A stretch of 64,000 bases of DNA from Caballeronia pedi (GTDB taxonomy: Bacteria; Pseudomonadota; Gammaproteobacteria; Burkholderiales; Burkholderiaceae), in assembly GCF_001544915.2 (NCBI RefSeq), contig NZ_FCOE02000001.1, forward strand, positions 310,001-374,000, given 5' to 3'. Both the position numbers and the translations under genes were made by a program. Shown here one piece after another: positions 27,494 through 35,650 of this stretch. The notes under the pieces are model-generated. The model did not search any database. It worked only from the letters and a program-made list of their open reading frames with translations, and was not told where the DNA came from. Positions within the stretch are counted from its first letter, which is position 1. Every line of letters begins with the position of its first letter.

Positions 27494-28399
27494 ATGAAAT
27501 CCACGCCGCTTTTCGCATCCGCCGCCGCGTTTGCCGCGCTATCGCTGGTCACGGGCGCGAGCTACGGCCAGGACGGCCAATCGACGCTCGCCAAGGTTCA
27601 AAGCGTGAACCTGATCGCGATCGGCCATCGCGAAACGTCGGTGCCGTTCTCGTATGTCGATGCGGGCAACAACGTCATCGGCTTTTCGCAGGATCTGTGC
27701 AACAAGGTGATCGACGCGGTCAAGGCGAAGACCGGTCATGCGGATTTACGCGTGCGCTTCATTCCGGTGACGTCGCAGAACCGTATATCGCTGGTGCAGA
27801 ACGGCACCGTCGACCTCGAATGCGGCGTGACGACCAATCTCACGGCGCGGCAGAATCAGGTCGCCTTCTCCGATACGTTCTTCGTCGCGACGACGCGCCT
27901 CCTGACGAAAAAGGATTCCGGCATCAGGGACTTTCCCGATCTCGCGGGCAAGACCGTCGTGACGAATCAGGGCACGACGTCCGAGCGCATCCTGCGCAAG
28001 ATGAACGAAGAAAAGAAGATGAACATGAGCATCATCAGCGCGAAGGACTATGGGGAAGGGCGCTCGACGCTGGAAACCGGGCGCGCGGTGGCCTACATGA
28101 TGGACGACGTGCTGCTGGCCGGTACGCGCTCGCTGACGGCGAAGCCCGCCGACTGGGTGCTGGTCGGCACGCCGCAGTCGTCGGAGGCGTACGGCTTCAT
28201 GATGCGCAAGGGCGATCCGGAGTTCAAAAAGCTAGTCGACGACGCGATGAGTCAGACAATGAAAAGCCCCGAAATCAGGGCGATGTACGACAAGTGGTTC
28301 ATGAAGCCCGTCCCGCCGAAGAGCATCAACTTCGATTTCCCGATGAGCGAGACGATGAAGAAGCTCTACGCCGAGCCGAACGACAAGGCGTTCGAGTAA
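27494..28399 (+). CDS. Amino-acid ABC transporter substrate-binding protein (GltI-like)
   Basis: This 301-residue periplasmic solute-binding protein of family 3 has a signal peptide ending near residue 25 (ASYGQ). The pattern is VPFSYVDAGNNVIGFSQDLC near the start of the mature protein, DLECGVTTNLTARQ, then DLAGKTVVTNQGTTSERIL and a C-terminal PPKSINFDFPMSE. This matches the glutamate/aspartate group (GltI/PEB1-like). No permease or ATPase gene is nearby, so it either serves a transporter elsewhere or is a signalling binding protein. ATG 27494 has AGAGGA upstream. It sits behind the ACATATGT operator and faces the catabolic gene cluster that follows on the minus strand. Confidence 0.88.
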   Translation: MKSTPLFASAAAFAALSLVTGASYGQDGQSTLAKVQSVNLIAIGHRETSVPFSYVDAGNNVIGFSQDLCNKVIDAVKAKTGHADLRVRFIPVTSQNRISLVQNGTVDLECGVTTNLTARQNQVAFSDTFFVATTRLLTKKDSGIRDFPDLAGKTVVTNQGTTSERILRKMNEEKKMNMSIISAKDYGEGRSTLETGRAVAYMMDDVLLAGTRSLTAKPADWVLVGTPQSSEAYGFMMRKGDPEFKKLVDDAMSQTMKSPEIRAMYDKWFMKPVPPKSINFDFPMSETMKKLYAEPNDKAFE

Positions 28400-28407
28400 C
28401 GTTGCGC

Positions 28408-28962
28408 TTACTCCGCGAAGGGCAGATCCGTCTGCCCTTCGGCGCGCATGCCGAAGGTGTTGAGCGTCATCGCGACGAGCGCGTAATAGCCCAGCAAGCC
28501 GACGAGATTCACCACCACGACATGACCGAAGCGCGCGACGGCGGCGTCGTAGGTCGCGTCGCTTACGCGCTTCGTTTCGTAGAGTTCGGTCGAAAAATCG
28601 AAGATGAGTTTGTCGTCGGCATCGGCGAAAGTCGGGGTTCGGTTCGTGCGCAGTGCTTCGGCGATATCGGCGGAAAGGCCTGCGTCGAGCGCGATCGGAT
28701 GATGGATGTGCCATTCCGCCTGCGAGCGCCAGCGCGCCGCCGTCACGAGAATCGCGAGTTCGGACAGGCGCAGCGGCAGACCGGTGTCGTAGCGGCAGAA
28801 CGCGCCGAGCTTCTGCGCGTGCTGCGCGAGTTCGGGGCTGAAGATCCAGCCGAGGAATGGTCCGTTGAGATTGCCGCGCGGGCCGCTCAGGATGTCCTGC
28901 AGAACGGCTTTCTGTGCGTCGGAGGCGGTCGCGATCTGGAAGTCGGGGAGTCTCTTGCTCAT
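28408..28962 (-). CDS. Carboxymuconolactone decarboxylase (AhpD/CMD) family protein
   Basis: This 184-residue cytoplasmic all-helical protein has the conserved CMD core LRLSELAILVTAARWRSQAEW, followed by HIHHPIALDAGLS and the C-terminal helix FGHVVVVNLVGLLGYY. The CxxC redox pair of AhpD is absent, so it is not a typical peroxidase partner. The start (ATG 28962) overlaps the stop of the AtzE-like amidase by four bases (ATGA), which indicates translational coupling and a shared pathway. Its chemistry is unknown; it may act on a ring or keto intermediate. Confidence 0.82.
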   Translation of the reverse strand: MSKRLPDFQIATASDAQKAVLQDILSGPRGNLNGPFLGWIFSPELAQHAQKLGAFCRYDTGLPLRLSELAILVTAARWRSQAEWHIHHPIALDAGLSADIAEALRTNRTPTFADADDKLIFDFSTELYETKRVSDATYDAAVARFGHVVVVNLVGLLGYYALVAMTLNTFGMRAEGQTDLPFAE

Positions 28963-30296
28963 GTTTCGGTCGATACTCGTTGAGTGTTCGTGAAGCTCTG
29001 CTCGATGCGCCGCGCCGCCGTGAAGCACGCGGCTTCGTCGTTCGCTGCGCCGATGATCTGCACGCCGAGCGGCATGCGGCCTTCGCGCATGATTGGCGCG
29101 GTGATGACGGGCAGTCCCGCGAAGGAAACGGGCTGCGTCAGCATACCGAGATGCTTCGCCGGTTCGAGTGCGTGAGTGCCGACCATGATAGTCGCGTCAC
29201 AAAAACGCGGCGCTTCGAAGGGCGTGCAAGGCGCGATCAGGACGTCGAAATCGGCGAAGAGCCGCGACATGCGCGCGCGAAAGCGTTGCTGGTAGCGCAG
29301 TGCGCGGGCGTACCACGAAGCGGAACTCAACGCCCCCGCTAGCAGGCGCGTGCGCAATCGCGGCGATACGGTTTCATCGGATGCGTCGAGCAGATTCGCG
29401 TGCGCGGCGGCGACTTCGACATTCGAGACGATCGTCGCGGCGCCGCGCACGCGTTGCATGTCGTCCTCGGGCATGACGATGATTTCGCATGGCCCGATCG
29501 ACGCTGCGCTCTGCAACGCCACGTCCCAGGCTTCCTGCGACGCGTAGGTCTGAAAGAACCCGCCGAGCACGGCGACCTTCAGCGCGTCGCGGCGTTCGCG
29601 GGTCGTGTGGCCATCGAGGATCGCGTACAGCGCCGCGAGATCATCGACACTGCTCGCGAAGCCACCGATGCAATCGAGCGAATCCGCATAAGGCAGCGCG
29701 CCGCGCCGCGACAACCTCCCGAATGTCGGCTTCACGCCCCACACGCCGCACAGCGCGGCGGGTGCGCGAATGGAGCCGTTGGTGTCGCTGCCGAGCGCGA
29801 GCGGCACGCATCCCGCCGCGACGGCGGCCGCCGAACCGCTCGACGATCCTCCCGACATGCGATCGATATCGCGCGGATTGCGCACGGAGCCGAAGTGCGG
29901 ATTCTCGCCGGTCGCGCCGCACGCGAGCTCGTCCATGTGCGTCGTGCCGACGAGCACCGCGCCCGCTTGCCTGAGCCGCGCGACGGCGTCGGCGTCGCGC
30001 TGCGCCTTGGGCGCGTCGAGCCGTGCGCGCGAGCCCGCGATCGTCGCGTGACCTTCGATATCGAACAGGCTTTTGGCTGCGAAGGGCACGCCGGCGAGCG
30101 GCCCCGGATCGATGCCCTGTGCGACCAGTCGATCGATGTGCGCGGCGCGTTCGAACGCTTCGTCGTGGAATACGTGATGGAACGCGTTGATCGCGGCGTT
30201 CTCGCGTGCGATGGCCGCAAGAGAATCGCGCGTCGCGTCGACGGCCGAACGCCTTCCGGCGCGCACGTCGGTGGCGATTTCAAGTGCGCGGTTCAT
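28959..30296 (-). CDS. atzE: AtzE-type amidase (amidase signature family)
   Basis: This 445-residue amidase-signature enzyme has the catalytic Lys75 in VPFAAKSLFDI, the Gly/Ser-rich loop SGGSSSGSA (about 148-156) with the cis-Ser, and the nucleophilic Ser176 in SDTNGSIRAPA. The order and sequence are those of AtzE, the 1-carboxybiuret hydrolase that works together with the small subunit AtzG. AtzE homologues also occur outside s-triazine catabolism (for example HpxY of oxalurate use). It overlaps the upstream small AtzG-like gene by 17 bases. With no cyanuric-acid ring-opening gene present, its natural substrate here is open. Confidence 0.87.
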   Translation of the reverse strand: MNRALEIATDVRAGRRSAVDATRDSLAAIARENAAINAFHHVFHDEAFERAAHIDRLVAQGIDPGPLAGVPFAAKSLFDIEGHATIAGSRARLDAPKAQRDADAVARLRQAGAVLVGTTHMDELACGATGENPHFGSVRNPRDIDRMSGGSSSGSAAAVAAGCVPLALGSDTNGSIRAPAALCGVWGVKPTFGRLSRRGALPYADSLDCIGGFASSVDDLAALYAILDGHTTRERRDALKVAVLGGFFQTYASQEAWDVALQSAASIGPCEIIVMPEDDMQRVRGAATIVSNVEVAAAHANLLDASDETVSPRLRTRLLAGALSSASWYARALRYQQRFRARMSRLFADFDVLIAPCTPFEAPRFCDATIMVGTHALEPAKHLGMLTQPVSFAGLPVITAPIMREGRMPLGVQIIGAANDEAACFTAARRIEQSFTNTQRVSTET

Positions 30297-30447
30297 CGTC
30301 GCCAGATTCCGGGCCGGTCAGCGCGCTGTCGAGTTGCCGCGCGCTGGCGTGCATGGCGCCGAGCAGCGCGGCGACGTCGGGCAGCAGCGCATCGGGCAGC
30401 ACGATGCCGAGTGTGGCCGCCCACGCCTTCAACGCAGCGTGGTTCAT
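30280..30447 (-). CDS. atzG: AtzG-like small subunit of the AtzE amidase (DUF4089 type)
   Basis: This 55-residue protein begins MNHAALKAWAATLGI and contains the short helical pattern of the DUF4089/AtzG family. AtzG resembles GatC and is needed to assemble AtzE. The gene lies between the aminotransferase and atzE with overlaps on both sides: its ATG at 30447 overlaps the aminotransferase stop by four bases (ATGA), and it ends 17 bases inside atzE. The spacing and the matching partner make a real gene likely, though the sequence is too short for a firm family call. Confidence 0.72.
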   Translation of the reverse strand: MNHAALKAWAATLGIVLPDALLPDVAALLGAMHASARQLDSALTGPESGDDEPRT

Positions 30448-31787
30448 GCCGCCTTCACGCCGATGACGCCGAGCGCGCCGTCGATGGCGTCGGAGAGCCG
30501 TTCGACGATGGTCTCGATCTGCGCGCTTGTCGTGATGAACGGCGGCGCGATGAGCACGTGATCGCCGATTCGGCCATCGACGGTGCCACCCATCGGGTAG
30601 ACCATCAGACCGCGCTTCATCGCTTCGCTCTTGATGTGCGCGTGCAGCTTGTGCTTCGGATCGAACGGCGTCTTGCTGGCGCGATCCTGCACGAGTTCGA
30701 CGCCGGTGAAGAGGCCGCGCCCGCGTACATCGCCGATGAACGGATGATTCGCGTGACGCTCGCGCAATGCCGCGCGCAGTTGCTCGCCGCGCGCCTTCAC
30801 GTTGTCGAGCAGGTTGTCGTCGGCGATGACCTTCTGCACTTCGAGCGCCGCCGCGCACGCCGTCGCGTGACCGATATACGTATGACCATGCTGGAAGAAG
30901 CCCGAGCCGCCGACGATCGTATCGAAGATCTCGTTGCTGACGAGCGTCGCGCCGATCGGCTGATAGCCCGCGCCGAGTCCCTTGGCGATCGCGAGAATGT
31001 CGGGCGAGACACCGTCTTCTTCGCACGCGAACAGATAGCCGGTGCGGCCCATGCCCGACATCACTTCGTCGAGGATCAGCAGCACGCCGTACTTGTCGCA
31101 GACCGCGCGGATCTTGCGAAAGTATTCGCGCACCGGCGGCACTGCGCCCGCCGTCGCGCCGACGACCGTTTCCGCGACGAACGCCGCCACCGATTCCGGC
31201 CCGAGTTCGAGAATCTTCGCTTCGAGTTCGTCGGCGAGGCGTTGGGCGAACGCTTCGTCGGTTTCGCCCGCCTGCTGCTCGCGATACGCGAAGCACGGCG
31301 TGACGTGATGCGCTTCGATCAGGATCGGCAGGAACGGCTCGCGCCGCCACGCGTTGCCGCCGATCGCGAGCGCGCCGAGCGTGTTGCCGTGATAGCTCTG
31401 CCGCCGCGCGATGAAGTGCCGACGCGACGCTTGCCCTTTCTCGACGAAATATTGGCGCGCGAGCTTGAGCGCCGCTTCCATTGCCTCCGATCCGCCCGAC
31501 ACGAAATACACGTGACCGAGATTTTTCGGCGCGGCTGCGATGAGCCGGTCGGCGAGTTCCTCGGCCGGCTCGGTGGTGAAGAAGGACGTGTGCGCGTAGG
31601 GCAACTGCTGCACCTGGCGCTGAATGGCTTCGATCACGCGCGGATGGCTATGGCCGAGGCACGAGACGGCTGCGCCGCCGCATGCATCGATATAGCGTTT
31701 GCCGTTCGAATCGACGATCTCGATGCCGTCGCCGCGCACGGCGACGGGAAGCCTGGCGCGTGGCGCGCGATGAAATACCGTGGTCAT
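30444..31787 (-). CDS. Class III aminotransferase (omega-aminotransferase type)
   Basis: This 447-residue PLP enzyme shows EIVDSNGKRYIDACGGAAVS, FVSGGSEAMEAALKLARQ, RRQSYHGNT, LILDEVMSGMGRTG (the Asp that contacts the pyridine ring), and AIAKGLGAGYQPIGA with the PLP-binding Lys. The length and motifs match the class III omega-aminotransferase group, used for beta-alanine, GABA, taurine and other amines. It heads a four-gene overlapping unit (aminotransferase, atzG, atzE, CMD) with ATGA-type overlaps. An ACATATGT palindrome sits 56 bases upstream of its ATG. The amine substrate is unknown; it could take the amine released by the cluster's amidases. Confidence 0.9.
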   Translation of the reverse strand: MTTVFHRAPRARLPVAVRGDGIEIVDSNGKRYIDACGGAAVSCLGHSHPRVIEAIQRQVQQLPYAHTSFFTTEPAEELADRLIAAAPKNLGHVYFVSGGSEAMEAALKLARQYFVEKGQASRRHFIARRQSYHGNTLGALAIGGNAWRREPFLPILIEAHHVTPCFAYREQQAGETDEAFAQRLADELEAKILELGPESVAAFVAETVVGATAGAVPPVREYFRKIRAVCDKYGVLLILDEVMSGMGRTGYLFACEEDGVSPDILAIAKGLGAGYQPIGATLVSNEIFDTIVGGSGFFQHGHTYIGHATACAAALEVQKVIADDNLLDNVKARGEQLRAALRERHANHPFIGDVRGRGLFTGVELVQDRASKTPFDPKHKLHAHIKSEAMKRGLMVYPMGGTVDGRIGDHVLIAPPFITTSAQIETIVERLSDAIDGALGVIGVKAA

Positions 31788-31842
31788 GGTGCCTGCCTTT
31801 CAAGTGCGCGTACAACACGCGATGCATGATTCTAACTCTATA

Positions 31843-31856
31843 ACAACATATGTTGT
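31843..31856. promoter_or_regulatory. Palindromic operator-like site before the aminotransferase gene
   Basis: ACAACATATGTTGT is a perfect 14-bp palindrome located 56 bases upstream of the aminotransferase ATG (minus strand), in the 94-bp gap after the MFS gene. It contains the same ACATATGT core as the two arms of the repeat at 27428-27469, with CAAC/GTTG flanks shared with those arms. Confidence 0.68.
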
Positions 31857-31881
31857 CAATGACCTGTGCGACGGCAACGCC

Positions 31882-33198
31882 TCAGTGCGCGGCTTTGATG
31901 TAGCGCGCTGGAATCGCGAGGATCAGCAGCGCGGCAAGAAACAGCGTGATGGCGAGCAGCGCGACGCCGACTGTCGTGCTGCCGGTGAAGTCCTTGAGAA
32001 AGCCCATGATCGATGGTCCGACGAAGCCCGCCACCGCCGCGCCGACGTTCACGAGACCCGCGCCGCCCGCCGCCGCCGTGCCGGCCAGAATGCGCGACGG
32101 CAGACTCCAGAACATCGCGAGCGTGCTCATGATGCCGGCGACGGCCAACGTCAGGCACGCGACCGCGGCCACCGGCGCGCCCGACACCGCCACGCTGCCG
32201 ATCAGCGCGATGCCGCCTATGAACACCGGCGCGGCGGTATGCCAGCGCCGCTCGCGCGTGCGGACCGAGTGCTGCGCGTTGACGACCATCGCGGCGGCTG
32301 CGACGAGATAGGGAATCGCGCTCACCACGCCGATCTGAAAGTTGGAGAGGTGGCCGAGCGCCTTGACCATGGTCGGCATCCAGAAGACGAGACCGTAGTT
32401 GCCGACGTTGTAGAGGAACGAGATCGCGCACAGCAGCCACAGCGTCGGCTCTTTCAGCGCGGGCAGCAGCGCCTGTTTCTTGTCCGACGATTCACGCGCG
32501 AGTTCGCTCTTCACGACCGCGAGTTCGTCGCGCGAGAGCCACGCCGCGTCCTCGATGCGATCGACGACCATCGCGAACAGCACGAAGCCCAGCGCGACGG
32601 CGGGCAGGCCTTCGATCAGGAACATCCACTGCCAGCCGTTCATGCCCCATCCGCCGTGCGTCGTGTCCATGATCCAGCCCGACAGCGGCCCGCCGATGAT
32701 CACGCCGAGCGGCATCGCGAGAAAGAGCAGCGACATCACCTTGCTGAGACGATACGACGGAAACCACAGGCTGAAGTACGCGATGACCGCCGGAAAGAAG
32801 CTCGCCTCGGTCAGGCCGAGCAGGAAGCGCAGTGCGTAGAACGTGGTCTGACTGCGCGTCGCGAGCGTCGCGATGGAGACGATGCCCCACGCGATCAGCG
32901 ATCCACCGAGACACGCGCGCACGCCGACGCGTTTCACGAGATAGCCCGCCGGCACCTGAAGCAGCAGATAGCCGATGAAGAAGAGCCCCGCGCCGACGCC
33001 GTAGGCGGCTTCGGTGAGGCTCAGGTCGCTCATCATCTGCAGCTTGGCGAAGCCGACGTTCACGCGATCCAGATAGCCGAAGAAATAGCAGACCAGGATG
33101 ATCGGGATGACGCGCAGCGTCACCTTGCGATACACGGCGTCGGCGGGGTGCGCGGGGTGCGCGGCGGACTGCGGTGTTGCTTGATGTGGAGTGGCCAT
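31882..33198 (-). CDS. MFS transporter, anion:cation symporter (ACS) type
   Basis: This 438-residue inner-membrane protein has about 12 hydrophobic segments. It carries the ACS-family motifs GYLDRVNVGFAKLQM in the first helix region, FLLGLTEASFFPAVIAYFSLWFPS in the fourth to fifth, and the loop sequence KRVGVRACLGGSLIAWG. ACS transporters carry organic anions such as phthalate, tartrate, glucarate or pantothenate. It lies 94 bp upstream of the aminotransferase gene and 24 bp downstream of the D-aminoacylase gene, all on the minus strand. It is the probable importer of the substrate of this cluster. Confidence 0.87.
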   Translation of the reverse strand: MATPHQATPQSAAHPAHPADAVYRKVTLRVIPIILVCYFFGYLDRVNVGFAKLQMMSDLSLTEAAYGVGAGLFFIGYLLLQVPAGYLVKRVGVRACLGGSLIAWGIVSIATLATRSQTTFYALRFLLGLTEASFFPAVIAYFSLWFPSYRLSKVMSLLFLAMPLGVIIGGPLSGWIMDTTHGGWGMNGWQWMFLIEGLPAVALGFVLFAMVVDRIEDAAWLSRDELAVVKSELARESSDKKQALLPALKEPTLWLLCAISFLYNVGNYGLVFWMPTMVKALGHLSNFQIGVVSAIPYLVAAAAMVVNAQHSVRTRERRWHTAAPVFIGGIALIGSVAVSGAPVAAVACLTLAVAGIMSTLAMFWSLPSRILAGTAAAGGAGLVNVGAAVAGFVGPSIMGFLKDFTGSTTVGVALLAITLFLAALLILAIPARYIKAAH

Positions 33199-33222
33199 GT
33201 CGGTCTCTGATCGGCGGAGTAT

Positions 33223-34659
33223 TTATCGGGGAATGCGGCGCAGCGCGCGTCCCGGCCGCGCGCCGGTCGGCTCACCGCGCGCGAGCACGGGCTGGCCGTT
33301 CACGATGACGTGCTCGATGCCCAGCGGCGCGAGCTTCGGTGAATCGAAGGTGGCGCGGTCGATGACTTCGTCGGGGTCGAACACGACGAGATCCGCGAAG
33401 TGACCTTCCATGACATGGCCGCGCCCCTCGATGCCGAATTGTTCGGCGGTGAGGCCCGTCATCTTGCGCACGGCCGTTTCGAGCGGAAAGAGCTTGAGTT
33501 CGCGCGAGTAATGGCCGATCACGCGCGGGAACGTGCCCCACAGGCGTGGATGCGGCGCGGTGTCGTTCGGCAGTCCGTCGGAGCCGACCATCGTTTTCTC
33601 GTGGCGGAAAATGCGGCGCACGTCTTCTTCGTCCATCACGAAATAGATCGCGCCGGCGGGCTTCAGGTCGTCGATCGCGGCTTCGATCGAGCCGTCATAC
33701 AGCGGCAGGATGTCCGCGAAGTCCTTGCCCGCGAGTTCGGGACGCTTCGTCGACCACGCGAGCATCACGCGCGACGACTGGCGGATGCGGTCCGCGCGCA
33801 GCATCGTCGAAGTGGCCGGATACGGATGACAGTCGAGGCAGAGCGGCTGACGCGCGCCTTGTGCGTCGATGAGCGCGAGCGTTTGCGTCGAACGGCCGTG
33901 GTTTTCCTTGCCCGCGACCTTGTGATGCGAGAGCACGAGATTCGCGCCGACAGCCTGACCGATCGCGAACGCCTCTTCCATCGACAGGACGATGTCGGCG
34001 GTTTCGTCGCGCAAATGCGTTGCGAAGACGCCGGCATAGCGCTTGAGCGGCGCGCAGACGTCGATCAGTTCCTGCGTGCTCGCCGCCGCCGCTGGCGGAT
34101 AGAACGTGCCCGACGACACGCCGAACGCGCCCGCTTTCATCGCCTCTTCGACATCGGCTGCCATGCGCTCGCGCTCTTCGGTCGTGGCTTCGCGCGCGAG
34201 GTCGTTCATGTGGCGCACGCGCAAGGTCGAATGGCCGACCAGCGCCGCGACGTTGACGGCCGCGGGCGCGTGGTCGAGCGCATCGAGATAGGCGGCGAAG
34301 CTGTCGTAGGCGAAGCGTGCGGGCACACCGAGCAGATCCAGCGGCTGCGGAATCGAGTCGGCGCGCAAGGGCGCGAGGCTGATGCCGCAGTTGCCGGCGA
34401 TCACCGTCGTCACGCCTTGCACGACTTTGGGCGTCACGTCGGGATGGGTGAGTACGAAGGCGTCGTCGTGCGTGTGACTGTCGATGAAGCCCGGCGCGAC
34501 GATCTTGCCTGCCGCGTCGATGGTCGTGTCCGCGCTCGCCGCCGACAAATCGCCGATCGCCTCGATGCGCCCGCCGTTCACGCCGACATCGGCGGCGAAG
34601 CGCGCGCGGCCCGTGCCGTCGATCACGTCGCCGTTTCGGATAATCAATTGAAAGTGCAT
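33223..34659 (-). CDS. D-aminoacylase / N-acyl-D-amino-acid deacylase type amidohydrolase
   Basis: This 478-residue metal-dependent amidohydrolase starts MHFQLIIRNGDVIDGTG, as do D-aminoacylases, and has the metal-site loop DSHTHDD, the Cys loop GNCGISLAP, the later ligand HLRDE, and VGSDGLPND before the C-terminal HADLVVFDPDEV-like strand. The family cleaves the acyl or carbamoyl group from D-amino acids. The ATG at 34659 is preferred over two starts upstream, which give an odd Cys-rich head. It lies next to a divergent LysR gene and is the first gene of the minus-strand run in this cluster. Confidence 0.87.
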   Translation of the reverse strand: MHFQLIIRNGDVIDGTGRARFAADVGVNGGRIEAIGDLSAASADTTIDAAGKIVAPGFIDSHTHDDAFVLTHPDVTPKVVQGVTTVIAGNCGISLAPLRADSIPQPLDLLGVPARFAYDSFAAYLDALDHAPAAVNVAALVGHSTLRVRHMNDLAREATTEERERMAADVEEAMKAGAFGVSSGTFYPPAAAASTQELIDVCAPLKRYAGVFATHLRDETADIVLSMEEAFAIGQAVGANLVLSHHKVAGKENHGRSTQTLALIDAQGARQPLCLDCHPYPATSTMLRADRIRQSSRVMLAWSTKRPELAGKDFADILPLYDGSIEAAIDDLKPAGAIYFVMDEEDVRRIFRHEKTMVGSDGLPNDTAPHPRLWGTFPRVIGHYSRELKLFPLETAVRKMTGLTAEQFGIEGRGHVMEGHFADLVVFDPDEVIDRATFDSPKLAPLGIEHVIVNGQPVLARGEPTGARPGRALRRIPR

Positions 34660-34762
34660 GAGCTTGCCCGTCTGGTGATGACTTTTAGTTTCAGCGACAA
34701 TGCTCATCGCACAAAATACGCACGTCCAATGCCGGTTTTTAAGGGATTCATGCGGGACAGTC

Positions 34763-35650
34763 ATGAAAGTCGAGAACTCGGAACTCGAAGCATTCGTCGC
34801 GGTGGCGGAACTGGGCAGCTTTCAGAAGGCCGCCGACAAACTGCATCTCACGCAGCCGGGGCTGTCACGGCGCATCCAGAAACTCGAGCAGGCGCTCGGC
34901 GTCGAACTGTTTCACCGCACGACGCGCAGCGTGGCGCTGACGGGCGTCGGCCGCCAGTTTCTGCCGATGGCGCGCCAGCAGATCTCGCAGTTGGGCACGA
35001 TGTTGTCGTCGATTCGGGAGATCGCCGAGAAGCGCTTCGGCAAGGTGCGGCTCGCGAGCATTCCGACGGTCGTGAACCGCGTGCTGCCGGACGTGCTGCG
35101 GCGGTATGCGGAGAAGTATCCGCAAGTGGGCGTGCAGATCTTCGACGGCAATCACGACTTCGTGCTCGGGCAGGTGAGGGCGGGACTGGCGGAATTCGGC
35201 ATCAGTCTCGATCCAGGCGACGACGAGGATCTGAGCTTCGAGCCCCTGCTCGCGGATCGCTACGTGCTCGCGGTGCATCGCGAACATGCATGGGCTGCGC
35301 GCGAGAGCGTGTCGCTGGGCGATCTGCGGGGCGCGCGCCTGGTCATCGGCGGGCGTGACAGCGGAAATCGGCTCCTGCTCGAACTGCTGCTCGGACACGA
35401 GTCGATCAGCCTCAGATGGTTCTACGAAGTCGAGCACATCTCGTGTGTCGTCGCGCTCGTCGATGCGGGCCTCGGCTGCGCGATCGTGCCGTCGCTCGCG
35501 GTCTCGGCGCATTTCGCGCCCAACATTCGCGCGGTGCCGATCGCGAGCCCGGAGGTGCAGCGCTCGATTGGCCTCGTGAAGCATCGGCATGTGTCGATGT
35601 CGTCCATCGCCGCCGATCTTTGCGCGTTGCTGCGGACGTCGTTCGGCTAG
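34763..35650 (+). CDS. LysR-family transcriptional regulator
   Basis: This 295-residue regulator has an N-terminal winged helix-turn-helix, LEAFVAVAELGSFQKAADKL followed by HLTQPGLSRRIQKLE, typical of LysR, and a type 2 periplasmic-binding-like effector domain (RLASIPTVVNRVLPDVLRRY to the end). It is divergent from the D-aminoacylase gene, with 103 bp between the starts, the usual position of a LysR regulator for its target. The ATG at 34763 gives the normal family N-terminus. Its inducer is probably an intermediate of the adjacent pathway. It overlaps the RpiR gene end-to-end by the shared CTAG at 35647-35650. Confidence 0.9.
   Translation: MKVENSELEAFVAVAELGSFQKAADKLHLTQPGLSRRIQKLEQALGVELFHRTTRSVALTGVGRQFLPMARQQISQLGTMLSSIREIAEKRFGKVRLASIPTVVNRVLPDVLRRYAEKYPQVGVQIFDGNHDFVLGQVRAGLAEFGISLDPGDDEDLSFEPLLADRYVLAVHREHAWAARESVSLGDLRGARLVIGGRDSGNRLLLELLLGHESISLRWFYEVEHISCVVALVDAGLGCAIVPSLAVSAHFAPNIRAVPIASPEVQRSIGLVKHRHVSMSSIAADLCALLRTSFG

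Noticed and set aside
29400..31829. Very long open frame (809 codons) on the plus strand
   Set aside because: It lies antisense to atzE, atzG and the aminotransferase, is Arg/His-rich and has no family motif; it is open because GC-rich genes avoid stop codons in some antisense frames.
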